DNA from: Alteromonas sp. 1_MG-2023
Lineage (GTDB): Bacteria > Pseudomonadota > Gammaproteobacteria > Enterobacterales > Alteromonadaceae
DNA: 64,000 nt
Assembly: GCF_030547075.1 (NCBI RefSeq)
Contig: NZ_JAUOQH010000006.1
Span: 168,943 to 232,942 of the forward strand
Direction: 5' to 3'
Position 1 is the first letter of the stretch. Each line of letters starts with the position of its first letter. A program made the position numbers and the translations under genes. Positions 8,512 to 16,864 of the stretch are shown here, piece by piece. The notes below the pieces were generated by a model, which was given only the letters and a program-made list of their open reading frames with translations, had not been told where the DNA came from and did not search any database.

Positions 8512-9720
8512 TTAACCTCTCATTCCTGCTGTTTCTGGTTCAACGTTGGTACTCGCTATTTCTAGCTCACCGTTCATATTTACTGCTTCTAGTGCATCGT
8601 TAGTGTGAATAGAACTCTGCCTTCTTTTAAGCGCATTGTAACGGCCTTTCGGTGCATCAATATCAATGTAAGCGCCTTGCAGGTGACGACGCCCTTCACT
8701 AGGGTCAAACCCTGTACGCCCATGCAACACCCGCGTGTTGTGAAACATCTGCAATTGACCGGGCTCTAACCTAAAGCGCCATTCATATTCAGGCGAACAC
8801 AACAATTGCCCCAAACGTTTACGGGCACGATGAAATATAACCATTTCGTCATTCTGTAATAGCGGCAAATAGTCGAGTCGCGGGCTATAGGCAATCCCCG
8901 TAATTCTGCCGCTAGGGTCAGATTCAATCATGGTACGCCTTTCTATCAAATCAACATCCTTGTCATAATAGCGGTAACGAACAGGTATCTTACAAAGCAA
9001 TGCGAATCCGTCGGGATCTTCTTTTTTCAACTGCTCTAGCACCGACAGACTATCTACCAATGTAGACAAGCCTTCTGTCGTTTGGTTTTCTAAACAATGC
9101 AGAAGTTGAATACCCGGCATGGGGTTTCGGTAAGGGTTATCGGTATGTGGCCCTAAAGGTACTGAACGATAAGCGAGATCGTTCGAATTTGGACGGGTGA
9201 AAACCTCGAAGTATTTACCAAAATTAGTTTCTCTCACATGGCCAAATAGGCTCGCTACTTCTAATACCGCGTCTGATTCAGTAGGCACGTTATCCACAAT
9301 TAGCACCCCGTAGGTTAAGAATATTTCTATTCCTTTGATTAACCCCGCTTCCGATTTCAACGTGGCTAAATCAATATGAAATAATGATTTGTCTACATCG
9401 CTTTTCCACGGAATATCGTTTGGCGCGCCATCCCAAACATCGAAGTCGGCAGCGAACTCATTCAAGTCGTACTCACCTGAATACCCGTCACTGAACGTCA
9501 GGTTTGCTAGTGTATTGTGCTTTTTTTCGACCTTAATCAACGATACATCTTCATCTAACTGATGCGGGTCGAAAAAGCGCTGTTTAGTGGTTTTATCAAG
9601 GTTTTTTGAATCTTGGCAACGCTCACGAAGCCATAACGCGGGTAAAGGATAGTGTTGTCCATTTACAGTCGCTGACACGGAAGCATTCGCTTCGTTGATA
9701 ATATAGTCTATTTGTTGCAC
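8512..9720 (-). CDS. tmpA: Gamma-butyrobetaine-hydroxylase-like Fe(II)/2OG dioxygenase, TmpA-like
   Basis: A 402-residue 2-oxoglutarate dioxygenase of the TauD/BBOX1 type. The N-terminal GBBH_N-like domain shows PALWLRERC, but the Cys cluster that binds zinc in human BBOX1 is mostly missing. The catalytic domain has the iron triad H-x-D (GPHTDNPYRNP) and the distal His in NTRVLHGRTGFDP, with the 2OG-binding Arg in EGRRHLQGAY. Paired with an HD oxygenase, this matches the TmpA-TmpB route for trimethylaminoethylphosphonate: TmpA hydroxylates C1, then TmpB cleaves C-P. An alternative is carnitine or gamma-butyrobetaine metabolism, but the HD partner argues for a phosphonate. The divergent LysR gene is the likely regulator. 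Confidence 0.72.
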   Translation of the reverse strand: MQQIDYIINEANASVSATVNGQHYPLPALWLRERCQDSKNLDKTTKQRFFDPHQLDEDVSLIKVEKKHNTLANLTFSDGYSGEYDLNEFAADFDVWDGAPNDIPWKSDVDKSLFHIDLATLKSEAGLIKGIEIFLTYGVLIVDNVPTESDAVLEVASLFGHVRETNFGKYFEVFTRPNSNDLAYRSVPLGPHTDNPYRNPMPGIQLLHCLENQTTEGLSTLVDSLSVLEQLKKEDPDGFALLCKIPVRYRYYDKDVDLIERRTMIESDPSGRITGIAYSPRLDYLPLLQNDEMVIFHRARKRLGQLLCSPEYEWRFRLEPGQLQMFHNTRVLHGRTGFDPSEGRRHLQGAYIDIDAPKGRYNALKRRQSSIHTNDALEAVNMNGELEIASTNVEPETAGMRG

Positions 9721-9813
9721 GAGAATCTCCCTTAAAAATCAATAGGAGAAGTATCAAGTAATCGTTGTTTATATTACAGTAGCAAAGCCTTATAGCTAAC
9801 ATGCAAATTAGTA

Positions 9814-10725
9814 ATGATGAAAGAATCTGAATTACCTACACTTAACGGCTTATTGTGTTTTGAAGCTACAGTACGACATGGCTCTATGACATTAGCGGCC
9901 GAAGAGCTTGGTATTACACAACCTTTGGTGTCCCAAAGAATTCGCGCTTTGGAAGATGTGGTGGGTGGCATTCTAATCAATCGAGGTAAAAAGCCTGTGG
10001 CACCGACGGTTGAAGGGCTCAAGTATTACAACGCGTTAAGGGGGTCTACATCGTCAATATTGCGTGCTACCAATAATACACGAGAAGACTTCCGTGAAAC
10101 AAAAACTAAAATTTCCATTAGCGCCTATTTTGGTTTTGCTTTTCACTGGCTAATGCCTAGGCTACAACGATTACAACAAGCTTTCCCAGATTACCTTTTT
10201 GAAATACAACCTACCAACAGCTTAACCGACCTAACCAGCGCACATGCAGATATATTATTTCACTTTTCTTTAAAAACCGGTAAATATCAGTTTGAAAAAA
10301 TGTTAATTCCCGAAGTGGTTTTTCCTGTTTGTTCACCTGAATTTGCAACTAAATATAATTTGAAAAGTGGTCAGTTACTTAGTGATTTAAGAAACCTCCC
10401 GCTACTGCACAAAGATGTAGATGATTCCCGCTGGCTAAATTGGCAACGGTGGGCACAAGCGCTAAGCGTTAAGCCCTCTACAAGCCCTATTTCTTTTCGG
10501 TATAACAACTACCCCCTTATAGTAGAAGCAGCTATTGGCGGACACGGGCTCTGCTTAGGATGGGAAGGCTTAATAAACCCTTTTATTGAAGAAGGTAAAC
10601 TTATTGAATTAGGGCCGCGGTTAAAGTCTGCCACTAGGGGATACCAGATTTGTTCAGATCAATATGCAAACTTCGCGATAGGAAACGTGATTAAGTGGTT
10701 TATTAGAGAAGTAGAGCAAGATTAG
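9814..10725 (+). CDS. LysR-family transcriptional regulator (GcvA-like)
   Basis: A 303-residue regulator. The N-terminal winged helix-turn-helix (residues 5-65) reads LNGLLCFEATVRHGSMTLAAEELGITQPLVSQRIRALED. It is followed by a LysR substrate-binding domain to residue 300 that would sense a small-molecule ligand. It is transcribed divergently from the tmpAB-like genes across a 93-base gap, the usual arrangement in which a LysR regulator controls its neighbours and itself. Two ATG codons in tandem could serve as the start; the first is given. The effector is inferred to be a phosphonate or its breakdown product, without direct evidence. Confidence 0.88.
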   Translation: MMKESELPTLNGLLCFEATVRHGSMTLAAEELGITQPLVSQRIRALEDVVGGILINRGKKPVAPTVEGLKYYNALRGSTSSILRATNNTREDFRETKTKISISAYFGFAFHWLMPRLQRLQQAFPDYLFEIQPTNSLTDLTSAHADILFHFSLKTGKYQFEKMLIPEVVFPVCSPEFATKYNLKSGQLLSDLRNLPLLHKDVDDSRWLNWQRWAQALSVKPSTSPISFRYNNYPLIVEAAIGGHGLCLGWEGLINPFIEEGKLIELGPRLKSATRGYQICSDQYANFAIGNVIKWFIREVEQD

Positions 10726-10740
10726 CTTATAAAAAGTAAA

Positions 10741-10765
10741 GGCGAGGATTACTCGCCTCCTCGCC
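10741..10765. terminator. Convergent hairpin between LysR and FMN reductase genes
   Basis: GGCGAGGA (10741-10748) pairs perfectly with TCCTCGCC (10758-10765); a shorter alternative stem uses CTCGCC at 10752-10757. There is no clear T-run on either strand, so intrinsic termination may be weak. Confidence 0.5.
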
Positions 10766-10782
10766 TGAGCACTAGCACTAAC

Positions 10783-11364
10783 TTATAAAACCTGAGCGGT
10801 CATTTTCATTGTGAGTTCAGCGGTTTGTTTACCTAAATTTTTAAGTTGTTTGATGGTTTTCTCATCGGTAACTGCCCCACTGTCGTCCATTAAGCTATTT
10901 ACTTTTGCCACAGCTAGTTGTGCAGGTAACACCGTTACACCAATGTTTGCCAACAGCATGCGTAAAACCACTAGCACTCTCATTCCACCCAAACCGCCGG
11001 CAGATGCAGCCATAATACCTGCCGTTTTACCTTTAAAAGCCTGCATAGGTTTATCACCTTCTTCCATGCGAGTAGCCCAATCTATGGCGTTTTTAAGTAA
11101 TGCAGGATAACTTGAATTGTACTCTGGAGACGCAATTAAAAAGCCATCATGTTCAGTTAACAACTGCTTGAAGGCTCTCGCATTGTCTGGCACACCAGAT
11201 TCGCGCTCTTCATCTTCGTTAAAAATCGGCATAGGGAAATCTACAAGATTTATAACCGTGACTTCAGCACCGAACTCCCGTGCCCCCTCAACAGCAACAT
11301 CCAGTATTGCTTGGTTGAAAGAACCGTTTCGTGTACTACCTGAAAAAGCGAGCAACTTGGTCAT
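10783..11364 (-). CDS. NADPH-dependent FMN reductase
   Basis: A 193-residue flavodoxin-like reductase. The phosphate-binding loop AFSGSTRNGSFNQ near the N-terminus binds FMN. The family signature ASPEYNSSYPALLKNAIDW lies at about residues 78-97, and GIMAASAGGLGGMRVL follows. Such enzymes reduce FMN, quinones, azo dyes or chromate; which applies here cannot be read. A good ribosome binding site (AGGA, nine bases upstream) supports the start. It is convergent with the LysR gene, and an unusual AT-rich palindromic array lies about 180 bases upstream of its start. Confidence 0.85.
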   Translation of the reverse strand: MTKLLAFSGSTRNGSFNQAILDVAVEGAREFGAEVTVINLVDFPMPIFNEDEERESGVPDNARAFKQLLTEHDGFLIASPEYNSSYPALLKNAIDWATRMEEGDKPMQAFKGKTAGIMAASAGGLGGMRVLVVLRMLLANIGVTVLPAQLAVAKVNSLMDDSGAVTDEKTIKQLKNLGKQTAELTMKMTAQVL

Positions 11365-11775
11365 AATGTAAATTCCTATAAGGTTACCAATAATGAATAA
11401 GGCCTATTAGCTAATTACATTACTACAAATCTACGATTAAAAATGCCCAGATAAAGCCAAATACCTACGCTTTTGTCGAGAAAAAGTGATTTAACCAAGC
11501 GCCAATTGACACAATTCCAATCTTTGTAAAGATTAATTAAAGTAACTACTTAAGTATAATTAACCCTTTTATAGTTACTTAACTATACTTAAGTTATGAG
11601 AGGTTTAGGTACGGCTTAAAAATTTCGCGTAAATTACAGAGCCTCTGAAATTAGCAGTATTAACTGCATATGGAAATCGCTCCTCAACACATAGACTGCC
11701 TACTATTAAAACTGCAAATGCGACGAAAATGACTTTGAGGCATTTTCTTTCATTAAATGGATTTATTACTCGCGT
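11365..11775. other. Divergent intergenic region with nested palindromes
   Basis: No gene is seen. The region separates the FMN reductase and the GGDEF-EAL gene, which are divergent. Its main feature is a set of nested AT-rich inverted repeats at 11540-11594, listed separately. Confidence 0.6.
11541..11594. promoter_or_regulatory. Nested AT-rich inverted repeats, probable operator
   Basis: ACTTAAGTATA (11548-11558) is perfectly inverted as TATACTTAAGT (11584-11594). Inside or overlapping it, AGTAACT (11541-11547) is inverted as AGTTACT (11573-11579). The spacing of the arms suggests two to four copies of a half-site, as for a dimeric repressor, rather than an RNA hairpin. Its regulator and target gene are unknown. 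Confidence 0.5.
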
Positions 11776-14700
11776 ATGAAACACTTTTTCAAATCATTGC
11801 AGTCTAGAATTATTATCCTTATTGTTATTGTTGCCTTACCAGGTTTAGTAGGTATTTTTTATGATGCCTACGTTGAAAGAGAGCATGCGATTAATGGGGC
11901 ATTCAATCAAGCTGTAAATACCGCTCAAGCTACTACTAAATTTCAAGCCACACTTATTGATAAAACACATATTTTTCTACAGAATTTGTCAAATTTTGAG
12001 GCTGTTAAAAACCCTAACTCCCCCGAATGCAGTGCGTTTTTAGCCGATGTCCTCAAAATGAATAGCAACTATATTAATTTAGGTGTTCCAAGAGCGGATG
12101 GCGAATTACTCTGTAATGCCCACCCCATTCCAACACCCGTTAATGTTTATGACCGCCCTTACATTCAAGAGGCTATATCTACTCAAGGTTTCGCTATTGG
12201 TGAATTTCAGATTGATCGTGCCACTAATATTACCAGCATAAACTTTGCGTACCCTGTCATGAATTCTGACACAGATACTATTGTTGGATTAGCGGTTGCT
12301 GTCATTTCGTTAGAATGGTGGAGTGAAAGGCTGTCAGAATCACACCTTCCAGATAATACGGTTGCTTATATTACTGACAACGACAATAGAATAATTGCTA
12401 CTTACCCAACGAATAACAAGATTTTGGGCACAGCGTTAAATACCATCAATAGCAGAATTGACGTTGAGAATACTCAATTGGATATCAACGCTTTTATCAG
12501 CAACGATCCTCATCAGCGTGTGTTTGTGAATCGCCCTCTCTTTAATGATGGCCAACAAATTAGCATCACCGTGGGCATTCCTCTGAAGCACGCCCTTGAA
12601 GCAATAGACGATAGGTTAGCGCAAACCACCTTAATTTTAACGACAATCGTACTTTTATTAGTAGGTGTGGCGGTTTGGGGCGTACGAAGAAATGTATTGA
12701 AGCCAATACGTACGTTGCTTCAATCTACCAAAGCCCTTTCAGAGGGAAAAGACATAGGTAATGTGCCAGTGCATGGCAGTGCCGAACTGGTAAAGTTACA
12801 ACAGCGCTTTACGTCGATGGCTAAAACACGATTAGATGCGGAAAGGCAACTTATTGATAGCCAAGCCTCTTTGCAAGAAAGTAAAAACATCTTGGCCAGT
12901 CATATAGAGAATACACCACTAGGTTGTATTACATGGGATACCCACTTAGTTTGCACTGCTTGGAATAAATCTGCAGAACTGATTTTTGGTTATACCGAAA
13001 CTGAAGCTGTCGGTAAACATGCCTATGACCTTATCGTGCCTCCAGAACTACACGCGGAAATAGATGAAGCATTTGAGCTACTACTGAAAAATAGTGGCCC
13101 CAAGAGAAGGGTTAATCACAACGTTACTAAGATGAAGAACATCATTGTTTGTGAATGGTACAGTACACCTGTGATTAACCTTAAAGGGGAAGTTGTAGGC
13201 CTAACCTCTTTAGTTCAAGACATTACTCGAAATAAACAATTAGAAGAAAAACTAAAGCTTTCGGCTAGCGTATTTTTTCACGCAAGAGAAGGTATCTTTA
13301 TTACTGACAGTAACGCCAATATTATTGATGTAAATGAAACCTTCGTTGAAATTACAGGATACAAACGAGAAGACGTACTAGGTAAAAAGCCCAATATGTT
13401 CAAATCGGGAAAGCAGTCACAGGAATTTTATCGAGACTTATGGTCATCAGTCATCAATAACGGTTTTTGGGCAGGGGAGATTTGGAACAAGCGAAAAAAT
13501 CATGAAATTTATGCCCAGCTACTTACCGTTAGTGCGGTAAATGATGATGAAGGCAACATAAAAAACTATATTGCCATTTTTAGTGATATTTCTGAGGCCA
13601 AAGAGCAACAACATAAATTAGAGCACATGGCACACTACGATGTGCTAACTAACTTACCCAATCGCTCATTACTTGCGGAACGATTAGACAAAGCTTTAGC
13701 ACACTGTAAAGCCGAACAACGCTATGCCGCAGTTGCGCTACTCGATTTGGATGGGTTCAAGGAAATTAATGACAACTTTGGTCATGGTGTGGGTGATGAA
13801 CTTTTAGTTATTCTCGCTAACCGACTAAAGGGAACATTGCGCAATACCGATACTATTTCTCGCTTCGGTGGTGATGAGTTTGTCGCGGTTTTAGCAGATT
13901 TAAAACAAACCCAAGACTTTGCTGCTATCATAAAAAATATGCTTAGAGTGGCATCTGAACCTGTGCAAATTGGTGAACAGCAACTTAAAGTTTCTGCAAG
14001 TATTGGAGTGACAATATACCCTGCCGATAATACCGATGCCGATCAGCTTATACGCCATGCGGATCAAGCCATGTACGTGGCTAAGCAAAAAGGCAAAAAT
14101 TGTTATCACTTGTTCGATATAGAGTCTGAAGATGCTATTAAGGCCCGCCATGAAATATTACAAAGCATAGCAACCGCGCTGAACAACAGAGAGTTTATAC
14201 TTTACTACCAACCTAAGGTGAACATGCGCACGGGCGAAGTAATCGGCGCCGAAGCACTTATTCGTTGGCATCACCCGGTAAAAGGTATTCTGTCTCCAGC
14301 TGAATTTTTACCTTTTATTGAAAATCATCAACTCGGCATCGATATTGGTGAATGGGTTATCGAAGAGGCATTGCAACAGTTCAGTCAATGGAAGCACTCA
14401 GGTATTATTTTACCCATTAGTGTGAATATTTCTGCCTTACAAATACAGCAACGAAACTTCCCAATTCGTTTAGAACGACTTCTTGCTAAGGTCCCCAATG
14501 TTCCACCTGAAGCCTTGCAATTAGAAGTGCTTGAAACCAGTAAGCTAGGTGATGTTAAGAAAGTATCGAAGATTATGAATGCCTGTATGAAATTAGGCGT
14601 TACCTTTGCCATAGATGATTTTGGTACGGGCTATTCCTCTCTTACTTACTTACGACGCTTGCCTGCTGCACTGATTAAAATAGACCAAACCTTTGTTCGA

Positions 14701-14964
14701 GACATGTTAATCGACCCTGAAGATAAAGCTATTGTAGCTGGCGTAATAGCCCTTACTACCTCGTTTAATCGATGTGTGATTGCAGAGGGTGTAGAAACTA
14801 TTGCTCATGGTACGTCGCTGCTGAACCTTGGTTGTGAACTGGCGCAGGGTTATGGAATTGCCCGCCCCATGCCGGCCTCTGACATGCCAGATTGGATCAC
14901 TCAATGGACAACAAAAAATGAATGGAAAGCACCTTTACCAGAACTTCTCGACAGTGAAATATAA
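11776..14964 (+). CDS. Membrane sensor with CACHE, HAMP, two PAS, GGDEF and EAL domains
   Basis: A 1062-residue cyclic-di-GMP signalling protein. TM1 (about 12-30) and TM2 (about 282-303) flank a periplasmic CACHE-type sensor. A HAMP linker follows (about 305-355), then PAS1 (about 370-490) and PAS2 (about 495-612, with DITRNKQLEE and ISEAKEQQHK linkers). The GGDEF domain has an intact RFGGDEF (698-702). The EAL domain has an intact GAEALIRW (EAL at 826-828) and IDDFGTGYSSL. Both enzymatic motifs look active, so it could both make and degrade c-di-GMP, or GGDEF could be a GTP-sensing activator of EAL activity. The external ligand is unknown. It appears monocistronic and ends at a clear terminator. 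Confidence 0.93.
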   Translation: MKHFFKSLQSRIIILIVIVALPGLVGIFYDAYVEREHAINGAFNQAVNTAQATTKFQATLIDKTHIFLQNLSNFEAVKNPNSPECSAFLADVLKMNSNYINLGVPRADGELLCNAHPIPTPVNVYDRPYIQEAISTQGFAIGEFQIDRATNITSINFAYPVMNSDTDTIVGLAVAVISLEWWSERLSESHLPDNTVAYITDNDNRIIATYPTNNKILGTALNTINSRIDVENTQLDINAFISNDPHQRVFVNRPLFNDGQQISITVGIPLKHALEAIDDRLAQTTLILTTIVLLLVGVAVWGVRRNVLKPIRTLLQSTKALSEGKDIGNVPVHGSAELVKLQQRFTSMAKTRLDAERQLIDSQASLQESKNILASHIENTPLGCITWDTHLVCTAWNKSAELIFGYTETEAVGKHAYDLIVPPELHAEIDEAFELLLKNSGPKRRVNHNVTKMKNIIVCEWYSTPVINLKGEVVGLTSLVQDITRNKQLEEKLKLSASVFFHAREGIFITDSNANIIDVNETFVEITGYKREDVLGKKPNMFKSGKQSQEFYRDLWSSVINNGFWAGEIWNKRKNHEIYAQLLTVSAVNDDEGNIKNYIAIFSDISEAKEQQHKLEHMAHYDVLTNLPNRSLLAERLDKALAHCKAEQRYAAVALLDLDGFKEINDNFGHGVGDELLVILANRLKGTLRNTDTISRFGGDEFVAVLADLKQTQDFAAIIKNMLRVASEPVQIGEQQLKVSASIGVTIYPADNTDADQLIRHADQAMYVAKQKGKNCYHLFDIESEDAIKARHEILQSIATALNNREFILYYQPKVNMRTGEVIGAEALIRWHHPVKGILSPAEFLPFIENHQLGIDIGEWVIEEALQQFSQWKHSGIILPISVNISALQIQQRNFPIRLERLLAKVPNVPPEALQLEVLETSKLGDVKKVSKIMNACMKLGVTFAIDDFGTGYSSLTYLRRLPAALIKIDQTFVRDMLIDPEDKAIVAGVIALTTSFNRCVIAEGVETIAHGTSLLNLGCELAQGYGIARPMPASDMPDWITQWTTKNEWKAPLPELLDSEI

Positions 14965-14966
14965 AA

Positions 14967-14989
14967 AAGGCTGACATAAAGTCAGCCTT
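14967..14989 (+). terminator. Hairpin terminator after the GGDEF-EAL gene
   Basis: AAGGCTGAC and GTCAGCCTT form a perfect nine-base stem with a five-base loop (ATAAA), starting two bases after the stop codon. The A-run upstream would be a T-run on the other strand, but the argS stop is over 100 bases away, so it mainly serves the plus-strand gene. Confidence 0.75.
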
Positions 14990-15016
14990 CCCAGTTTACC
15001 AATCGCTTTTCATTCG

Positions 15017-15072
15017 TAGCTGATTCCAAGTAGCTGATTCCAAGTAGCTGAGTCCAAGAGGCTGAGCCCAAG
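15017..15072. repeat. Four tandem 14-base units (TAGCTGATTCCAAG)
   Basis: Two identical units (15017-15030, 15031-15044) are followed by two diverged ones (15045-15058, 15059-15072). The unit length is not a multiple of three and no gene covers it. It sits between the GGDEF-EAL terminator and the argS stop. Confidence 0.9.
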
Positions 15073-15119
15073 AAGCTTGGAGCTAGTAGTATAGAGTCAA
15101 AAACTTAGGGCAACCTGAA

Positions 15120-16850
15120 TTACATTTTTTCTAGCGTTTCAATACCAAGCAAGTTCAAGCCTTGGCTTAACGTGCTAGCGACTAAAGCCGACAGAGCCAA
15201 ACGGCTGTCTCGCACTTTCAACTCAATACCGTCTTTAAGCATTGGGCAAGCTTCGTAGAAGCTCATAAAGGCGCTGGCTAGTTCATACAAGTAGGTACAC
15301 AATACGTGAGGCGTTGCATCACGTGATACCAAACCTACCACCTCTTCAAATTGCAGTAACAATACCGACAATGCGTGTTCTTGTTTTTCAACAATATTGA
15401 TATCTACTGGCATGGTCTCAATGGCAACACCCGCCTTTCTGAATAAGCTTTTAACCCGCGTGTAAGCGTATTGCAAATACGGGGCAGTATTGCCTTCGAA
15501 GCTCAACATGGTGTCCCAGTTAAACATATAGTCAGTGGTACGGTTTTTACTTAAATCAGCATATTTTACTGCGCCAATACCTACTTTTCGGGCAACTTCC
15601 GCTAATTCTTCTTCAGATAAATCGTTGTCACGCTCGGCAATCAATTTACCTGCACGCTCTACCGCTTCATCTAATAGCTCAACCAATTTAACCGTACCGC
15701 CGGTACGGGTTTTAAATGGCTTTCCGTCACTGCCTAGCATCATACCGAATGGGCAATGCTCGTAGCTTTGAGTGGTTTCCATAAAGCCCGCTTTACGGCC
15801 AACAATTTCGGTTTGCTTGAAATGTAGCGCTTGGCGAGCGTCGGTAAGAATCAGGGTTCTATCGGCGTTTAACGTGCCGCTGCGATAGCGCATAGCCGCT
15901 AAATCTGTGGTGGCATATAAATAACCGCCACCAGATTTTTGCACAATATAAACCGCTGGGTTGCCTTCTTTATCGGCCAATTCAGGAATGAAAACCACTT
16001 GAGCGCCTTGGTCTTCTACCGCAATACCCTTTGCTTTTAAATCGCTAATTACGTTAGCTAAATCGTGGTTATAGGCCGACTCACCCATAATATCGTCCCG
16101 AGTTAAGCTTACGTTTAGTTTTTTATAAACGTCTTCAGAGTGTGCAATAGACACATCAATGAACTTTTCCCATAAACTTAGGCATTTTTCATCACCGCCT
16201 TGAAGCTTAACGACGTATTCACGTGCACGATCGGCAAAGCCTTCTTCCTCGTCGAAACGCACTTTTGCTTCACGGTAAAAGTCTTCTAAATCAGACAATG
16301 CCGTTTCAGCGACTTCTTGTTCAAGTTTGTCAGACAAATGCGCTAGCAACATACCAAACTGCGTACCCCAATCACCCATGTGATTTTGGCGAATGACCTT
16401 GTTACCCAAAAACTCCAGCACTTTCACCACAGCGTCACCAATAATGGTGGTACGCAGGTGTCCTACGTGCATTTCTTTCGCTAGGTTTGGTGAAGAGTAA
16501 TCTACCACTACAGTTTGTGCTGGCGATTTTGCTACGCCAATGCGTGGGTCGTGTAGCGCTAACTCACACTGATTTGCCAGCCACTCATCGTTCAAATGAA
16601 CATTGATAAAGCCTGGGCCAGCCACTTCTAATTTACTGGCTACATCGTCAAGTTTTACGATCTCAACAATCTTTTCTGCAATATCGCGAGGCTTTTGTCT
16701 GAGCTGTTTCGCCAACGCCATTGCGCCATTGAATTGATATTCACCAAATTCAGGACGAGCACTGCGCGATACAGGAATAGGTGCGTTTTCAACACCCATT
16801 GTTTCTAAAGCTTCACTAAATCGATTAATTAATAATGCATGTATATTCAT
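15120..16850 (-). CDS. argS: Arginyl-tRNA synthetase
   Basis: Class I synthetase that charges tRNA-Arg; 576 residues, as in E. coli (577). The N-terminal ArgS additional domain (about 1-90) reads FINVHLNDEWL at its end. The HIGH-type motif is present as HVGH (NLAKEMHVGHLRTTIIGD). A C-terminal DALR anticodon-binding domain includes YTRVKSLFRKAG. It is 14 bases downstream of prfC on the same strand, so the two are probably cotranscribed as a translation operon. The start ATG and the MNIHALLINRF opening match the family. Confidence 0.96.
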   Translation of the reverse strand: MNIHALLINRFSEALETMGVENAPIPVSRSARPEFGEYQFNGAMALAKQLRQKPRDIAEKIVEIVKLDDVASKLEVAGPGFINVHLNDEWLANQCELALHDPRIGVAKSPAQTVVVDYSSPNLAKEMHVGHLRTTIIGDAVVKVLEFLGNKVIRQNHMGDWGTQFGMLLAHLSDKLEQEVAETALSDLEDFYREAKVRFDEEEGFADRAREYVVKLQGGDEKCLSLWEKFIDVSIAHSEDVYKKLNVSLTRDDIMGESAYNHDLANVISDLKAKGIAVEDQGAQVVFIPELADKEGNPAVYIVQKSGGGYLYATTDLAAMRYRSGTLNADRTLILTDARQALHFKQTEIVGRKAGFMETTQSYEHCPFGMMLGSDGKPFKTRTGGTVKLVELLDEAVERAGKLIAERDNDLSEEELAEVARKVGIGAVKYADLSKNRTTDYMFNWDTMLSFEGNTAPYLQYAYTRVKSLFRKAGVAIETMPVDINIVEKQEHALSVLLLQFEEVVGLVSRDATPHVLCTYLYELASAFMSFYEACPMLKDGIELKVRDSRLALSALVASTLSQGLNLLGIETLEKM

Positions 16851-16864
16851 AGTTGTTCTTTATC

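Noticed and set aside
15017..15072. CRISPR-like array
   Set aside because: Units are contiguous 14-mers with no spacers and no cas genes.
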